From assembly GCA_012735355.1 (NCBI GenBank), contig JAAYHP010000500.1:1-5452 (forward strand): a DNA stretch of 5,452 bases, given 5' to 3'. The position numbers and the translations under genes are program-made. Positions 1-5,452 of the stretch are shown piece by piece. Position 1 is the first letter of the stretch; the number at the start of each line of letters is the position of its first letter. The DNA is from Lysinibacillus sp. (lineage in GTDB: Bacteria; Bacillota; Bacilli; Bacillales_A; Planococcaceae). Below the pieces are notes generated by a model, which worked only from the letters and a program-made list of their open reading frames with translations, searched no databases and was not told where the DNA came from.

Positions 1-827
1 GAATTAAGCATTGGGAATTCTTTTAAAGCTTGAGCGATCGCATTAATAAAAAAGGCAAAGTAAGTAATATTAAATCCTTCTTGTTGTTGAAATTGCTTTT
101 TAATGGAATCCCGATAGTTGACTAAATTTGTCACATCCACATCCATCATCATCCAAGCATGGGGGATTTCCTGTTTACTTCTGACCATATTATTAGCAAT
201 CGTACGGCGAAGGGCAGTGATTGGTATTTCAATATCCCCTATACTTTTCACTGTTTCTACCGATTTTTCCTTTCGAACTTCCGAAATTGTTACATCGCTC
301 TCTGGTATTGATGGAGTTTTCTCTTCAACAGCGGGAACATTGTTTTCTTTTCGATCATCAATGTAACGTAATACGTCCTTTCTTGTGATTCGACCGTTCA
401 ACCCAGTTCCAATGATTTCGTTTAAGTCAACGTTATGTTCATTCGCAAGTTTTATAACTGCTGGAGAATAGCGATTTTTTTGTTTCGGAACTAACTCGCC
501 GTAAGTAGGGCGATTCATTTTTACTTCTACCGCGCTTTTACTTGCATTGCGAATCGCTTCACTAATATTTGTAGATTCTTTTTCCTTCCCGACTTCAATC
601 GTACAAATGACCGTTCCAACCGAGTATGTTTCTCCTTCTTTCCCAATGATTTCTTGGATTGTTCCTGAAAAGGAGGATGGTATTTCAGCATTTACTTTAT
701 CGGTTATAACTTCCGCTATCGGCTCATATTTATTAACCCAATCTCCTGGCTTAACTAACCATTTTTCAATGGTTCCTTCGGTAACGCTTTCACCGAGTTG
801 ATGCATAATGATTTTTTCAAAGGTCAC
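1..827 (-). CDS. bkdB: Branched-chain 2-oxoacid dehydrogenase E2 component (lipoamide acyltransferase), 3' end outside window
   Basis: E2 is the core of the complex. Its swinging lipoyl arm takes the acyl group from E1 and passes it to CoA. The visible part is 275 codons, and the frame runs open off the left edge. The order is: lipoyl domain (about 6-78) with the lipoylated Lys44 in EVITDKVNAEIPS; a variable linker (about 79-117); the peripheral-subunit-binding domain (about 118-157), with NRYSPAVIKLA then GTGLNGRITRKDV; a second charged linker (about 158-197); and the start of the catalytic acyltransferase domain (from about 199), with RRTIANNMVRSKQEIPHAW. The catalytic HxxxDG motif lies beyond the window. 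B. subtilis BkdB is about 424 residues, so roughly 150 are missing. The start is GTG 827, placed by alignment (QLGESVTEGT numbering agrees with BkdB) and by the ribosome site. ATG 806 would remove seven residues of the first lipoyl-domain strand. No damage is seen. Confidence 0.95.
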   Translation of the reverse strand, partial: MTFEKIIMHQLGESVTEGTIEKWLVKPGDWVNKYEPIAEVITDKVNAEIPSSFSGTIQEIIGKEGETYSVGTVICTIEVGKEKESTNISEAIRNASKSAVEVKMNRPTYGELVPKQKNRYSPAVIKLANEHNVDLNEIIGTGLNGRITRKDVLRYIDDRKENNVPAVEEKTPSIPESDVTISEVRKEKSVETVKSIGDIEIPITALRRTIANNMVRSKQEIPHAWMMMDVDVTNLVNYRDSIKKQFQQQEGFNITYFAFFINAIAQALKEFPMLN

Positions 828-834
828 AAGAAAT

Positions 835-840
835 CCCCCC
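835..840 (-). promoter_or_regulatory. Poly-G ribosome binding site deciding the GTG start of bkdB
   Basis: Six G residues directly follow the TAA of bkdAB and lie 7 nt before GTG 827. Including the TAA adenines, the tract reads AAGGGGGGA. Its position supports GTG 827 over ATG 806, which has no purine tract at a suitable distance. Confidence 0.75.
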
Positions 841-1824
841 TTAAAACGCGGCTAATTCTCTCATCGCTCGTTCGATTTTTTCAGGATTGATCATGAAAAA
901 TCTCTCCATCGTAGGAGCATAAGGCATCGCAGGCACATCTGGTCCTGCCAACCTCATAATCGGTGCATCAAGTTCAAATAAACAATACTCCGCAATGATC
1001 GCTGCCACTTCGCTCATTACACTTCCCTCTTTATTATCTTCCGTAACGAGGAGGACTTTTCCAGTGCGGCTAGCTGCTTCAATAATAGCTTCTTTATCTA
1101 ATGGATAAACCGTTCGTAAATCTAAAATATGGGCTTCGATACCATCATCACGGAGCCTCTCAGCTGCTTGAATTGCATAATTAACAGCTAAACCATAAGT
1201 GATGACGGTAATATCGTCACCTTCTCTTTTCACATCTGCCTTACCAATCGGTAATACGTAATCATCCAGCGGGACTTCCCCTTTTATTAATCGATATGCT
1301 CGTTTATGTTCGAAAAATAATACCGGGTCTTCATCACGGATGGCAGCTTTGAGCAAACCTTTTGCATCATAAGGTGTCGATGGAATGACAATTTTGAGTC
1401 CCGGGGTATTAGCAAAATAAGCTTCCACCGATTGAGAATGATACAGTGCTCCATGGATTCCTCCACCATACGGAGCCCGGATGACGAGCGGACAATTCCA
1501 GTCATTGTTGGAGCGATAGCGAATTTTTGCAGCTTCTGAAACAATTTGATTAAATGCAGGCATAATGAAATCTGCAAATTGCATTTCTGCTATTGGACGC
1601 ATCCCTACCATGGCAGCTCCAATAGCTACTCCCGCAATAGCGCTTTCCGAAAGGGGTGTATCAAGGACCCGCGCTTCACCAAACTGTTCATATAAACCTT
1701 GGGTCGCTTTAAACACTCCTCCTTTTAAACCAACATCTTCACCTAAAATAAATACCCGTTCATCTCTTTCCATTTCTTCTTTCATCGCTAATGTGATTGC
1801 CTCAATAAAGGACATAACTGCCAT
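841..1824 (-). CDS. bkdAB: Branched-chain 2-oxoacid dehydrogenase E1 component, beta subunit
   Basis: This is the E1 beta subunit. It completes the ThDP site at the alpha/beta interface and docks E1 onto the E2 peripheral-subunit-binding domain. The product has 327 residues, the same length as B. subtilis BkdAB, and is highly similar throughout (from memory). The pyrimidine-binding transketolase domain comes first, with GEDVGLKGGVFKAT from 28, DTPLSE ending in Glu60 (the conserved cofactor-contacting glutamate), and APYGGGIHGALYHSQS with the conserved active-site-region His129. The C-terminal transketolase domain covers roughly residues 200-327 and includes DLRTVYPLD and the end motif AMPYAPTME. 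The start is ATG 1824 (MAVMSFIEA), matching the family. An in-frame ATG at 1851 would add nine residues inside bkdAA and has no ribosome site. The stop is TAA, 13 nt before the bkdB start. Confidence 0.97.
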   Translation of the reverse strand: MAVMSFIEAITLAMKEEMERDERVFILGEDVGLKGGVFKATQGLYEQFGEARVLDTPLSESAIAGVAIGAAMVGMRPIAEMQFADFIMPAFNQIVSEAAKIRYRSNNDWNCPLVIRAPYGGGIHGALYHSQSVEAYFANTPGLKIVIPSTPYDAKGLLKAAIRDEDPVLFFEHKRAYRLIKGEVPLDDYVLPIGKADVKREGDDITVITYGLAVNYAIQAAERLRDDGIEAHILDLRTVYPLDKEAIIEAASRTGKVLLVTEDNKEGSVMSEVAAIIAEYCLFELDAPIMRLAGPDVPAMPYAPTMERFFMINPEKIERAMRELAAF

Positions 1825-1825
1825 C

Positions 1826-2824
1826 TCAACTCTCCCCTTCCCAATATACATATTTCAGTGCATGTTCTGGGGGAGCATAAGGGGCATTTTCCGCGTATTC
1901 AGTCGCATCATCTACAATTGCCATTACTTTTCTGTTCAATTCATCTAGCAATTCATTTGTAGCTACGTTTATTTCAATTAAATAATCAGCGAATAATCTT
2001 ATTGGATCATTTGCCTTTCCTTCTTCTAATTCTTCTTTCGTTCGATAAGCACGATCATCATCATCGGATGAATGACTTGTTAATCGGAATGTCACCGCTT
2101 CAATTAAACTTGGTCCTTCTCCATTTCTTGCTCGATTCACAGCCTCTTTCATGGCTTCATAAACTGCTAGCGGATTTTTCCCATCGACAGAAAACCCGTG
2201 CATTCCGTAACCAAGGGCTCGGTCTACAATTTTCCCCCCCAACTGTTTTTCAACGGGAACAGAAATTGCATATTGGTTATTTTCTACCATAATAATGACT
2301 GGCAATTTATGAACACCTGCAAAGTTTGCTCCTTCATGAAAATCTCCTTGGTTTGTAGAACCTTCACCCAATGTTACAAAAGAAACATAATCTTCATTTC
2401 GCATCTTCCCCGCTAATGCGACTCCAACAGCGTGGGGAATTTGCGTAGCAACTGGGGAAGAGCCAGTTAAAATTCGTTTTGCTTTATACCCGAAATGTCC
2501 CGGCATTTGTCTACCGCCAGAATTCGGGTCTTCCGCCTTGGCAAAAGCCGATAACATAATATCTCGGGGTGTCATACCAAAATGCAACACCACACCTAAA
2601 TCTCGATAATAAGGCGCAATATAATCTTTTGTTGTGTCTAGTGCAAAAGCTGCCCCAACTTGGGCTGCTTCTTGCCCTTGACATGAAATAACGAAAGGAA
2701 TTTTTCCAGCACGATTCAACAGCCACATTCTTTCGTCAAGCCTTCTTGCAAGCAACATCGTTTCATACATTTGTAACAGGTCACTATCGGCTAGGCCTAA
2801 TTTTGCATGAAGTATTTCCGTCAT
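1826..2824 (-). CDS. bkdAA: Branched-chain 2-oxoacid dehydrogenase E1 component, alpha subunit
   Basis: With BkdAB this forms the thiamine-diphosphate-dependent E1 (alpha2beta2). E1 decarboxylates branched-chain 2-oxo acids and reductively acylates the lipoyl group of E2. The product has 332 residues, against 330 in B. subtilis, and aligns over its whole length (from memory). The ThDP/Mg motif begins at GEGSTNQGDFHEG (from 153) and ends in ENN (181-183), the GDG-to-NN signature with Glu in place of Asp. SCQGQEAAQVG at 47-57 and PNSGGRQMPGHFG at 100-112 are conserved E1-alpha blocks. HSSDDDDRAYR at 251-261 is the flexible loop that is phosphorylated in mitochondrial homologues; no such control is implied here. 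The ATG at 2824 has a good ribosome site. The TGA stop lies 1 nt before bkdAB. No damage is seen. Confidence 0.97.
   Translation of the reverse strand: MTEILHAKLGLADSDLLQMYETMLLARRLDERMWLLNRAGKIPFVISCQGQEAAQVGAAFALDTTKDYIAPYYRDLGVVLHFGMTPRDIMLSAFAKAEDPNSGGRQMPGHFGYKAKRILTGSSPVATQIPHAVGVALAGKMRNEDYVSFVTLGEGSTNQGDFHEGANFAGVHKLPVIIMVENNQYAISVPVEKQLGGKIVDRALGYGMHGFSVDGKNPLAVYEAMKEAVNRARNGEGPSLIEAVTFRLTSHSSDDDDRAYRTKEELEEGKANDPIRLFADYLIEINVATNELLDELNRKVMAIVDDATEYAENAPYAPPEHALKYVYWEGES
1832..1837 (-). promoter_or_regulatory. Ribosome binding site of bkdAB, embedded in the end of bkdAA
   Basis: GGGGAG lies 7 nt before ATG 1824 and encodes part of the last bkdAA codons (W-E-G-E-S). With the stop and start 1 nt apart, translation of the two E1 subunits is probably coupled, which suits an alpha2beta2 protein needing equal amounts. 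Confidence 0.8.
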
Positions 2825-2830
2825 ATCCCA

Positions 2831-2836
2831 CTCCCC
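2831..2836 (-). promoter_or_regulatory. Ribosome binding site of bkdAA
   Basis: GGGGAG within a purine run (GAAAGGGGAG) lies 6 nt before the ATG at 2824. It sits in the 35-nt gap after lpdV, so E1 alpha translation has its own entry site and need not depend on ribosomes finishing lpdV. Confidence 0.8.
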
Positions 2837-2859
2837 TTTCCTACATTCCGAAATGTCGA

Positions 2860-4287
2860 TTAAAAATGCAGAGCTTTACTATCAACAGCTAAAGCAGCTT
2901 CAAAGAGGCTTTCACTTAATGAAGGATGAGGATGAATCGTCTCACTGATTTCCCAAGGTGTTGCATTTAAAAGCATGGCAAGAGCCGATTCAGAAATCAT
3001 GTCCGTTGCATGGGGACCAATGATATGAACACCTAATAAATCATCGTTTTCACGATCGGCAATCATTTTTACGAAACCTTCCTGCTCTCCATACACAACC
3101 GCTTTCCCTATTCCTTTAAATGGAAAAGTTCCAACTTTAATATCATATCCTAAGTCTTTAGCGGATTGTTCCGTTAAACCTACACTAGCAACTTCAGGAT
3201 AAGCGTAAATACACCGAGGTACATGTAGAGAATTAAAAGTTTTTCTTTCCCCAGTAGCGATATGTTCTACCGCTATAATACCTTCTCTACTGGCAACGTG
3301 AGCCAGTTGCAATCCCCCGATACAGTCTCCTATAGCATAAATATGCTTTTCTTTCGTTTGATACACATCATTCACTCTTATAAAGGAGCTTTCGATTTCA
3401 ATCTCCGTATTTTCCAATCCAACATTTTCAATATTCCCAATTCTGCCGATAGAAATAAGCATTTTATCCGCTTCAAATTGTCGCTCTTCACCATTAACTT
3501 TCGCTGTAATTTGTACGGAATTTTCAAGGGTTTTTATGGACTGTTGAAGTATTTCTGCTTGAGTAATCACTTCAATTCCTCGTTTTGTTAGCTGCTTTGT
3601 CATTTCTTTTGAAATCGCTTTGTCTTCTGTTTGTAAAATATGTTACCCATACTCTAAAAGCGTTACTTTCACACCAAAATCCCTTAAACAAGAAGCCCAT
3701 TCGCCACCAATAACACAACCACCGCCGATGATGATAGATGACGGAAGTTCTTCCATTTCCAATAATTGATCAGAATTTACAACTCGATTACCATCGAATT
3801 CAATATGCTCCAATCTGCTTGGTTTTGAGCCGGTTGCAATAATAATATTTTTCGGCAGGAGCATTTCATTTTCCGATCCATCATTCATTTCAATAGACAC
3901 TGTTCCTCCTGCCATTGGGGAAAAAATAGATGGCCCTAAAAGCCTTGCTGTGCCATAAAAACAATCAATTTTTCCTTTTTTCATTAAGCTTTGAATTCCT
4001 TCGTGTAGCTGTTGAATATTTGATTGCTTACGCTTTTGAATTTGTTGTAAATTCAAATGAATATGCGAAAGCTCCACCCCAAATTCCGTTGCCCGTTGAG
4101 CTTCTCGATACATTTCAGCACTTCTTAAAAAGGTCTTTGTTGGTATACACCCTTTATGAAGACAAGTTCCTCCCAGCTTTTCCTTTTCAACGATTGCTGT
4201 GCGGAGTCCAAGTTGGGCTGCTCGAATGGCAGCCACATACCCTCCTGTTCCACCACCTATAATGACTAAATCGTATTCTCGAGCCAA
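2860..4287 (-). pseudogene. lpdV: Dihydrolipoamide dehydrogenase (E3 of BKD complex), interrupted by an in-frame TAA
   Basis: E3 re-oxidises the dihydrolipoyl groups of the E2 core through FAD, a redox disulfide and NAD+. The reading frame spans 475 codons, the length of B. subtilis LpdV (about 474), but codon 215 is TAA (3645-3643). Before it are the FAD motif GGGTGG (11-16), the redox pair Cys42/Cys47 in GGTCLHKGCIP, the ATGS motif, and the start of the NAD domain. After it, in the same frame, are the second FAD motif (YAIGD) and the interface domain ending HPHPSLSES, with the catalytic His-Glu pair, and a normal C-terminus ALHF. No frameshift is needed to join the halves. Residues near the stop are also odd: SIIIGGGCVIGGEWAS replaces the usual SIIIVGGGVIGIEWAS. 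The start is TTG at 4287, since the protein there aligns with the family start (MATEYD-like) and a G-rich ribosome site precedes it. A truncated product would lack half the NAD domain and the dimer interface, so it should be inactive. The alternative is a base-call error. Confidence 0.85.
3643..3645 (-). other. lpdV: Premature TAA stop codon inside lpdV
   Basis: The context reads LLEYG-stop-HILQTED, against EYADRILPTED in B. subtilis LpdV (from memory). The stop therefore replaces one residue with no change in length. TAA is one substitution from GAA (Glu) or AAA (Lys). The next in-frame ATG is at 3603. It has no good Shine-Dalgarno sequence, only A-rich sequence, so efficient restart is unlikely. 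Confidence 0.9.
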
Positions 4288-4294
4288 AAACCAT

Positions 4295-4301
4295 CCCCCC
4301 C
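4295..4301 (-). promoter_or_regulatory. Poly-G ribosome binding site deciding the TTG start of lpdV
   Basis: A run of seven G residues lies 7 nt before TTG 4287, the normal Bacillus spacing. An ATG at 4294-4292 touches the G run and is out of frame with lpdV. The TTG is preferred because the protein from it aligns with the E3 family N-terminus. Confidence 0.75.
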
Positions 4302-4316
4302 TGGTTAAAATATGAA

Positions 4317-5414
4317 CTAAATTCTTCTGCTTAAAATATTTTTCTCATTGCGCAAAAATTGCTTTCTCGATTGTAATACTTTGTTAATTCGCTCTTCTGC
4401 TAAACGATTAGCAGCTAAATACGTAGGAATTTTTTCGTCTCGGGAAATTTCAAATATTTTTGTTAAATTATCGTAAATCGTTTCTACTCGTTTCATTGCC
4501 CGTTCTCGGTTATAACCGTATAATTCATCGGCAACATTAATAACACCACCAGCATTGATGACATAATCAGGAGCATAGACAATGCCTTTTTCATAAAGGA
4601 TTTGACCATGTCGGGATTCTTTTAGCTGGTTATTCGCAGATCCTGCAATCACCTTTGCTTTTAATTGGGGAATGGTGTCGTCATTAATAATGGCTCCAAG
4701 GGCACAAGGTGAGAAAATATCAACATCTTGACTATAAATTTCATTCGGTTCAACCGCCTCAGCGCCAAAGTCTTTTACAACCCGTTCTACCGCTTTAGGA
4801 TTAATATCTGTCACAATCAACTTTGCACCTTCACGATGTAAATATTCACACAAAGTATATGCAACATTCCCTAACCCTTGGACAGCGATTTTTCTCCCTT
4901 TTAAACTTTCATCTCCAAAGGCTTCTTTTGCGCTCGCTTTAATGCCTAAATATACTCCGTAAGCGGTTACAGGAGAAGGATTACCGGAAGAACCGAACGT
5001 TGGAGAGATACCTGTTACATAATCCGTTTCTTCATAAATTAAATCCATATCTTGAACAGTCGTCCCTACGTCTTCTGCCGTAATATAGCGACCGTTTAAA
5101 CTTTGAATGTATCTTCCTAATGCACGAAACATTTCTTCATTTTTATCTTTCGAAGGATCACCGATGATGACTGTTTTTCCACCACCAAGATTTAATCCGC
5201 TTACCGCATTTTTATAAGTCATGCCACGAGCAAGTCTTAAAGCATCCTCAATCGCCTCTTCTTCCGATTGATAAGGCCACATGCGGGCTCCACCTAACGC
5301 AGGTCCTAATGTGGTATCATGAATAGCAATAATTGCTTTTAGCCCTGAATTTTTATCATGACAAAAAACAAGCTGTTCATAGCCATACTTTTCCATGTAC
5401 TTAAAGATTTCCAT
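4317..5414 (-). CDS. bcd: Leucine dehydrogenase (branched-chain amino acid dehydrogenase)
   Basis: This enzyme is an NAD-dependent oxidative deaminase of leucine, isoleucine and valine, giving the branched-chain 2-oxo acids used by the BKD complex. It is cytosolic. The 365-residue product matches the length and sequence of Geobacillus/Bacillus LeuDH end to end (from memory). The N-terminal substrate domain carries GMTYKNA with Lys68 and GLNLGGGKT with Lys80, the substrate-binding and catalytic lysines of the family. The dinucleotide domain has the Rossmann motif GLGNVA at 180-185, followed by the acidic strand end VTD at about 201-203. The conserved GSSGNPSP (141-148) and [11 protein letters not shown] (287-297) stretches are intact. 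The start is ATG at 5414 because the family begins MEIFKYME and a GGGAGGT ribosome site lies at ideal distance. ATGs at 5420 and 5441 are in frame but poorly placed. The stop is TAG. lpdV follows after 29 nt. Function is very secure. Confidence 0.97.
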   Translation of the reverse strand: MEIFKYMEKYGYEQLVFCHDKNSGLKAIIAIHDTTLGPALGGARMWPYQSEEEAIEDALRLARGMTYKNAVSGLNLGGGKTVIIGDPSKDKNEEMFRALGRYIQSLNGRYITAEDVGTTVQDMDLIYEETDYVTGISPTFGSSGNPSPVTAYGVYLGIKASAKEAFGDESLKGRKIAVQGLGNVAYTLCEYLHREGAKLIVTDINPKAVERVVKDFGAEAVEPNEIYSQDVDIFSPCALGAIINDDTIPQLKAKVIAGSANNQLKESRHGQILYEKGIVYAPDYVINAGGVINVADELYGYNRERAMKRVETIYDNLTKIFEISRDEKIPTYLAANRLAEERINKVLQSRKQFLRNEKNILSRRI

Positions 5415-5420
5415 CAACAT

Positions 5421-5427
5421 ACCTCCC
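5421..5427 (-). promoter_or_regulatory. Ribosome binding site of bcd
   Basis: GGGAGGT stands 6 nt before the ATG at 5414. It directly abuts another in-frame ATG at 5420, which leaves no spacer, so it selects the downstream ATG. The remaining upstream sequence to the window edge (5428-5452) is AT-rich and shows no recognisable promoter. Confidence 0.85.
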
Positions 5428-5452
5428 GCTAAAATGAACAATATATTTCTAC

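Noticed and set aside
118..801. Plus-strand open frames opposite bkdB
   Set aside because: They have no ribosome sites and no recognisable protein. The minus strand over the same bases encodes a clear E2, so these are antisense shadows, as are the other plus-strand frames opposite bkdAB, bkdAA and lpdV.
1824..1851. Longer bkdAB starting at ATG 1851 and overlapping bkdAA
   Set aside because: The extra nine residues are not in the family and there is no ribosome site. ATG 1824 gives the family's exact length.
2843..2856. Small inverted repeat (ACATT/AATGT, 4-nt loop) between lpdV and bkdAA as a terminator
   Set aside because: The stem is only 5 bp and AT-rich with no T run after it, and it is likely chance.
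2860..3603. Downstream half of lpdV as a separate gene starting at ATG 3603
   Set aside because: It begins in the middle of the NAD-binding domain, has no ribosome site, and continues the upstream frame exactly. It is the rest of an interrupted gene.
3643..3645. Recoding of the internal stop (selenocysteine, pyrrolysine or programmed readthrough)
   Set aside because: The codon is TAA, not TGA or TAG. No known recoding applies, and nearby residues also look degraded.
3601..3660. A frameshift as the cause of the lpdV interruption
   Set aside because: Both halves are in the same frame and the alignment through the stop keeps its length, so a substitution explains it.
5414..5441. Longer bcd starting at ATG 5441 or 5420
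   Set aside because: The first would place the ribosome site inside the gene and the second leaves it no spacer. Family proteins begin [12 protein letters not shown], at 5414.
1..5452. Mobile element, CRISPR array, RNA gene or undescribed defence-type system
   Set aside because: The window is almost wholly filled by five known metabolic genes with short gaps, and I saw no repeats, transposase or RNA-like structure.

Overview
The window holds one metabolic gene cluster of a low-GC, Bacillaceae-type Firmicute (a Bacillus/Geobacillus relative). All genes are read from the minus strand. The assignment rests on protein matches recalled from memory to Bacillus subtilis and Geobacillus stearothermophilus, on the G-rich Shine-Dalgarno sites, and on mixed ATG/GTG/TTG starts. 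No species can be named from the sequence alone.

The layout in transcription order (right to left) is: bcd, leucine dehydrogenase (5414-4317); lpdV, the dihydrolipoamide dehydrogenase E3 of the branched-chain complex, interrupted by an in-frame stop (4287-2860); bkdAA, E1 alpha (2824-1826); bkdAB, E1 beta (1824-841); and bkdB, the lipoyl acyltransferase E2 (from 827, running off the left edge). Gaps are 29, 35, 1 and 13 nt, with no terminator or internal promoter visible, so this is probably one transcript. The operon promoter, any ptb or buk gene, any bkdR regulator and the end of bkdB lie outside the window or are absent.

The genes form one pathway. Bcd converts leucine, isoleucine and valine to branched-chain 2-oxo acids. 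The BKD complex (E1 alpha2beta2, E2, E3) decarboxylates these oxidatively to isovaleryl-, 2-methylbutyryl- and isobutyryl-CoA. In bacilli these CoA esters feed catabolism and prime iso/anteiso branched-chain fatty acid synthesis.

The main anomaly is in lpdV. A TAA codon at 3645-3643 falls in frame at codon 215 of an otherwise full-length 475-codon E3 gene, and several unusual residues cluster just before and after it, including an altered Rossmann glycine motif in the NAD-binding domain. Either E3 has decayed here and is supplied by another Lpd such as PdhD, or there is a sequencing or assembly error. The cluster also lacks a butyrate kinase gene (buk) between bcd and lpdV, where B. subtilis has one. 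I found no sign of a mobile element, CRISPR array, RNA gene or undescribed system.
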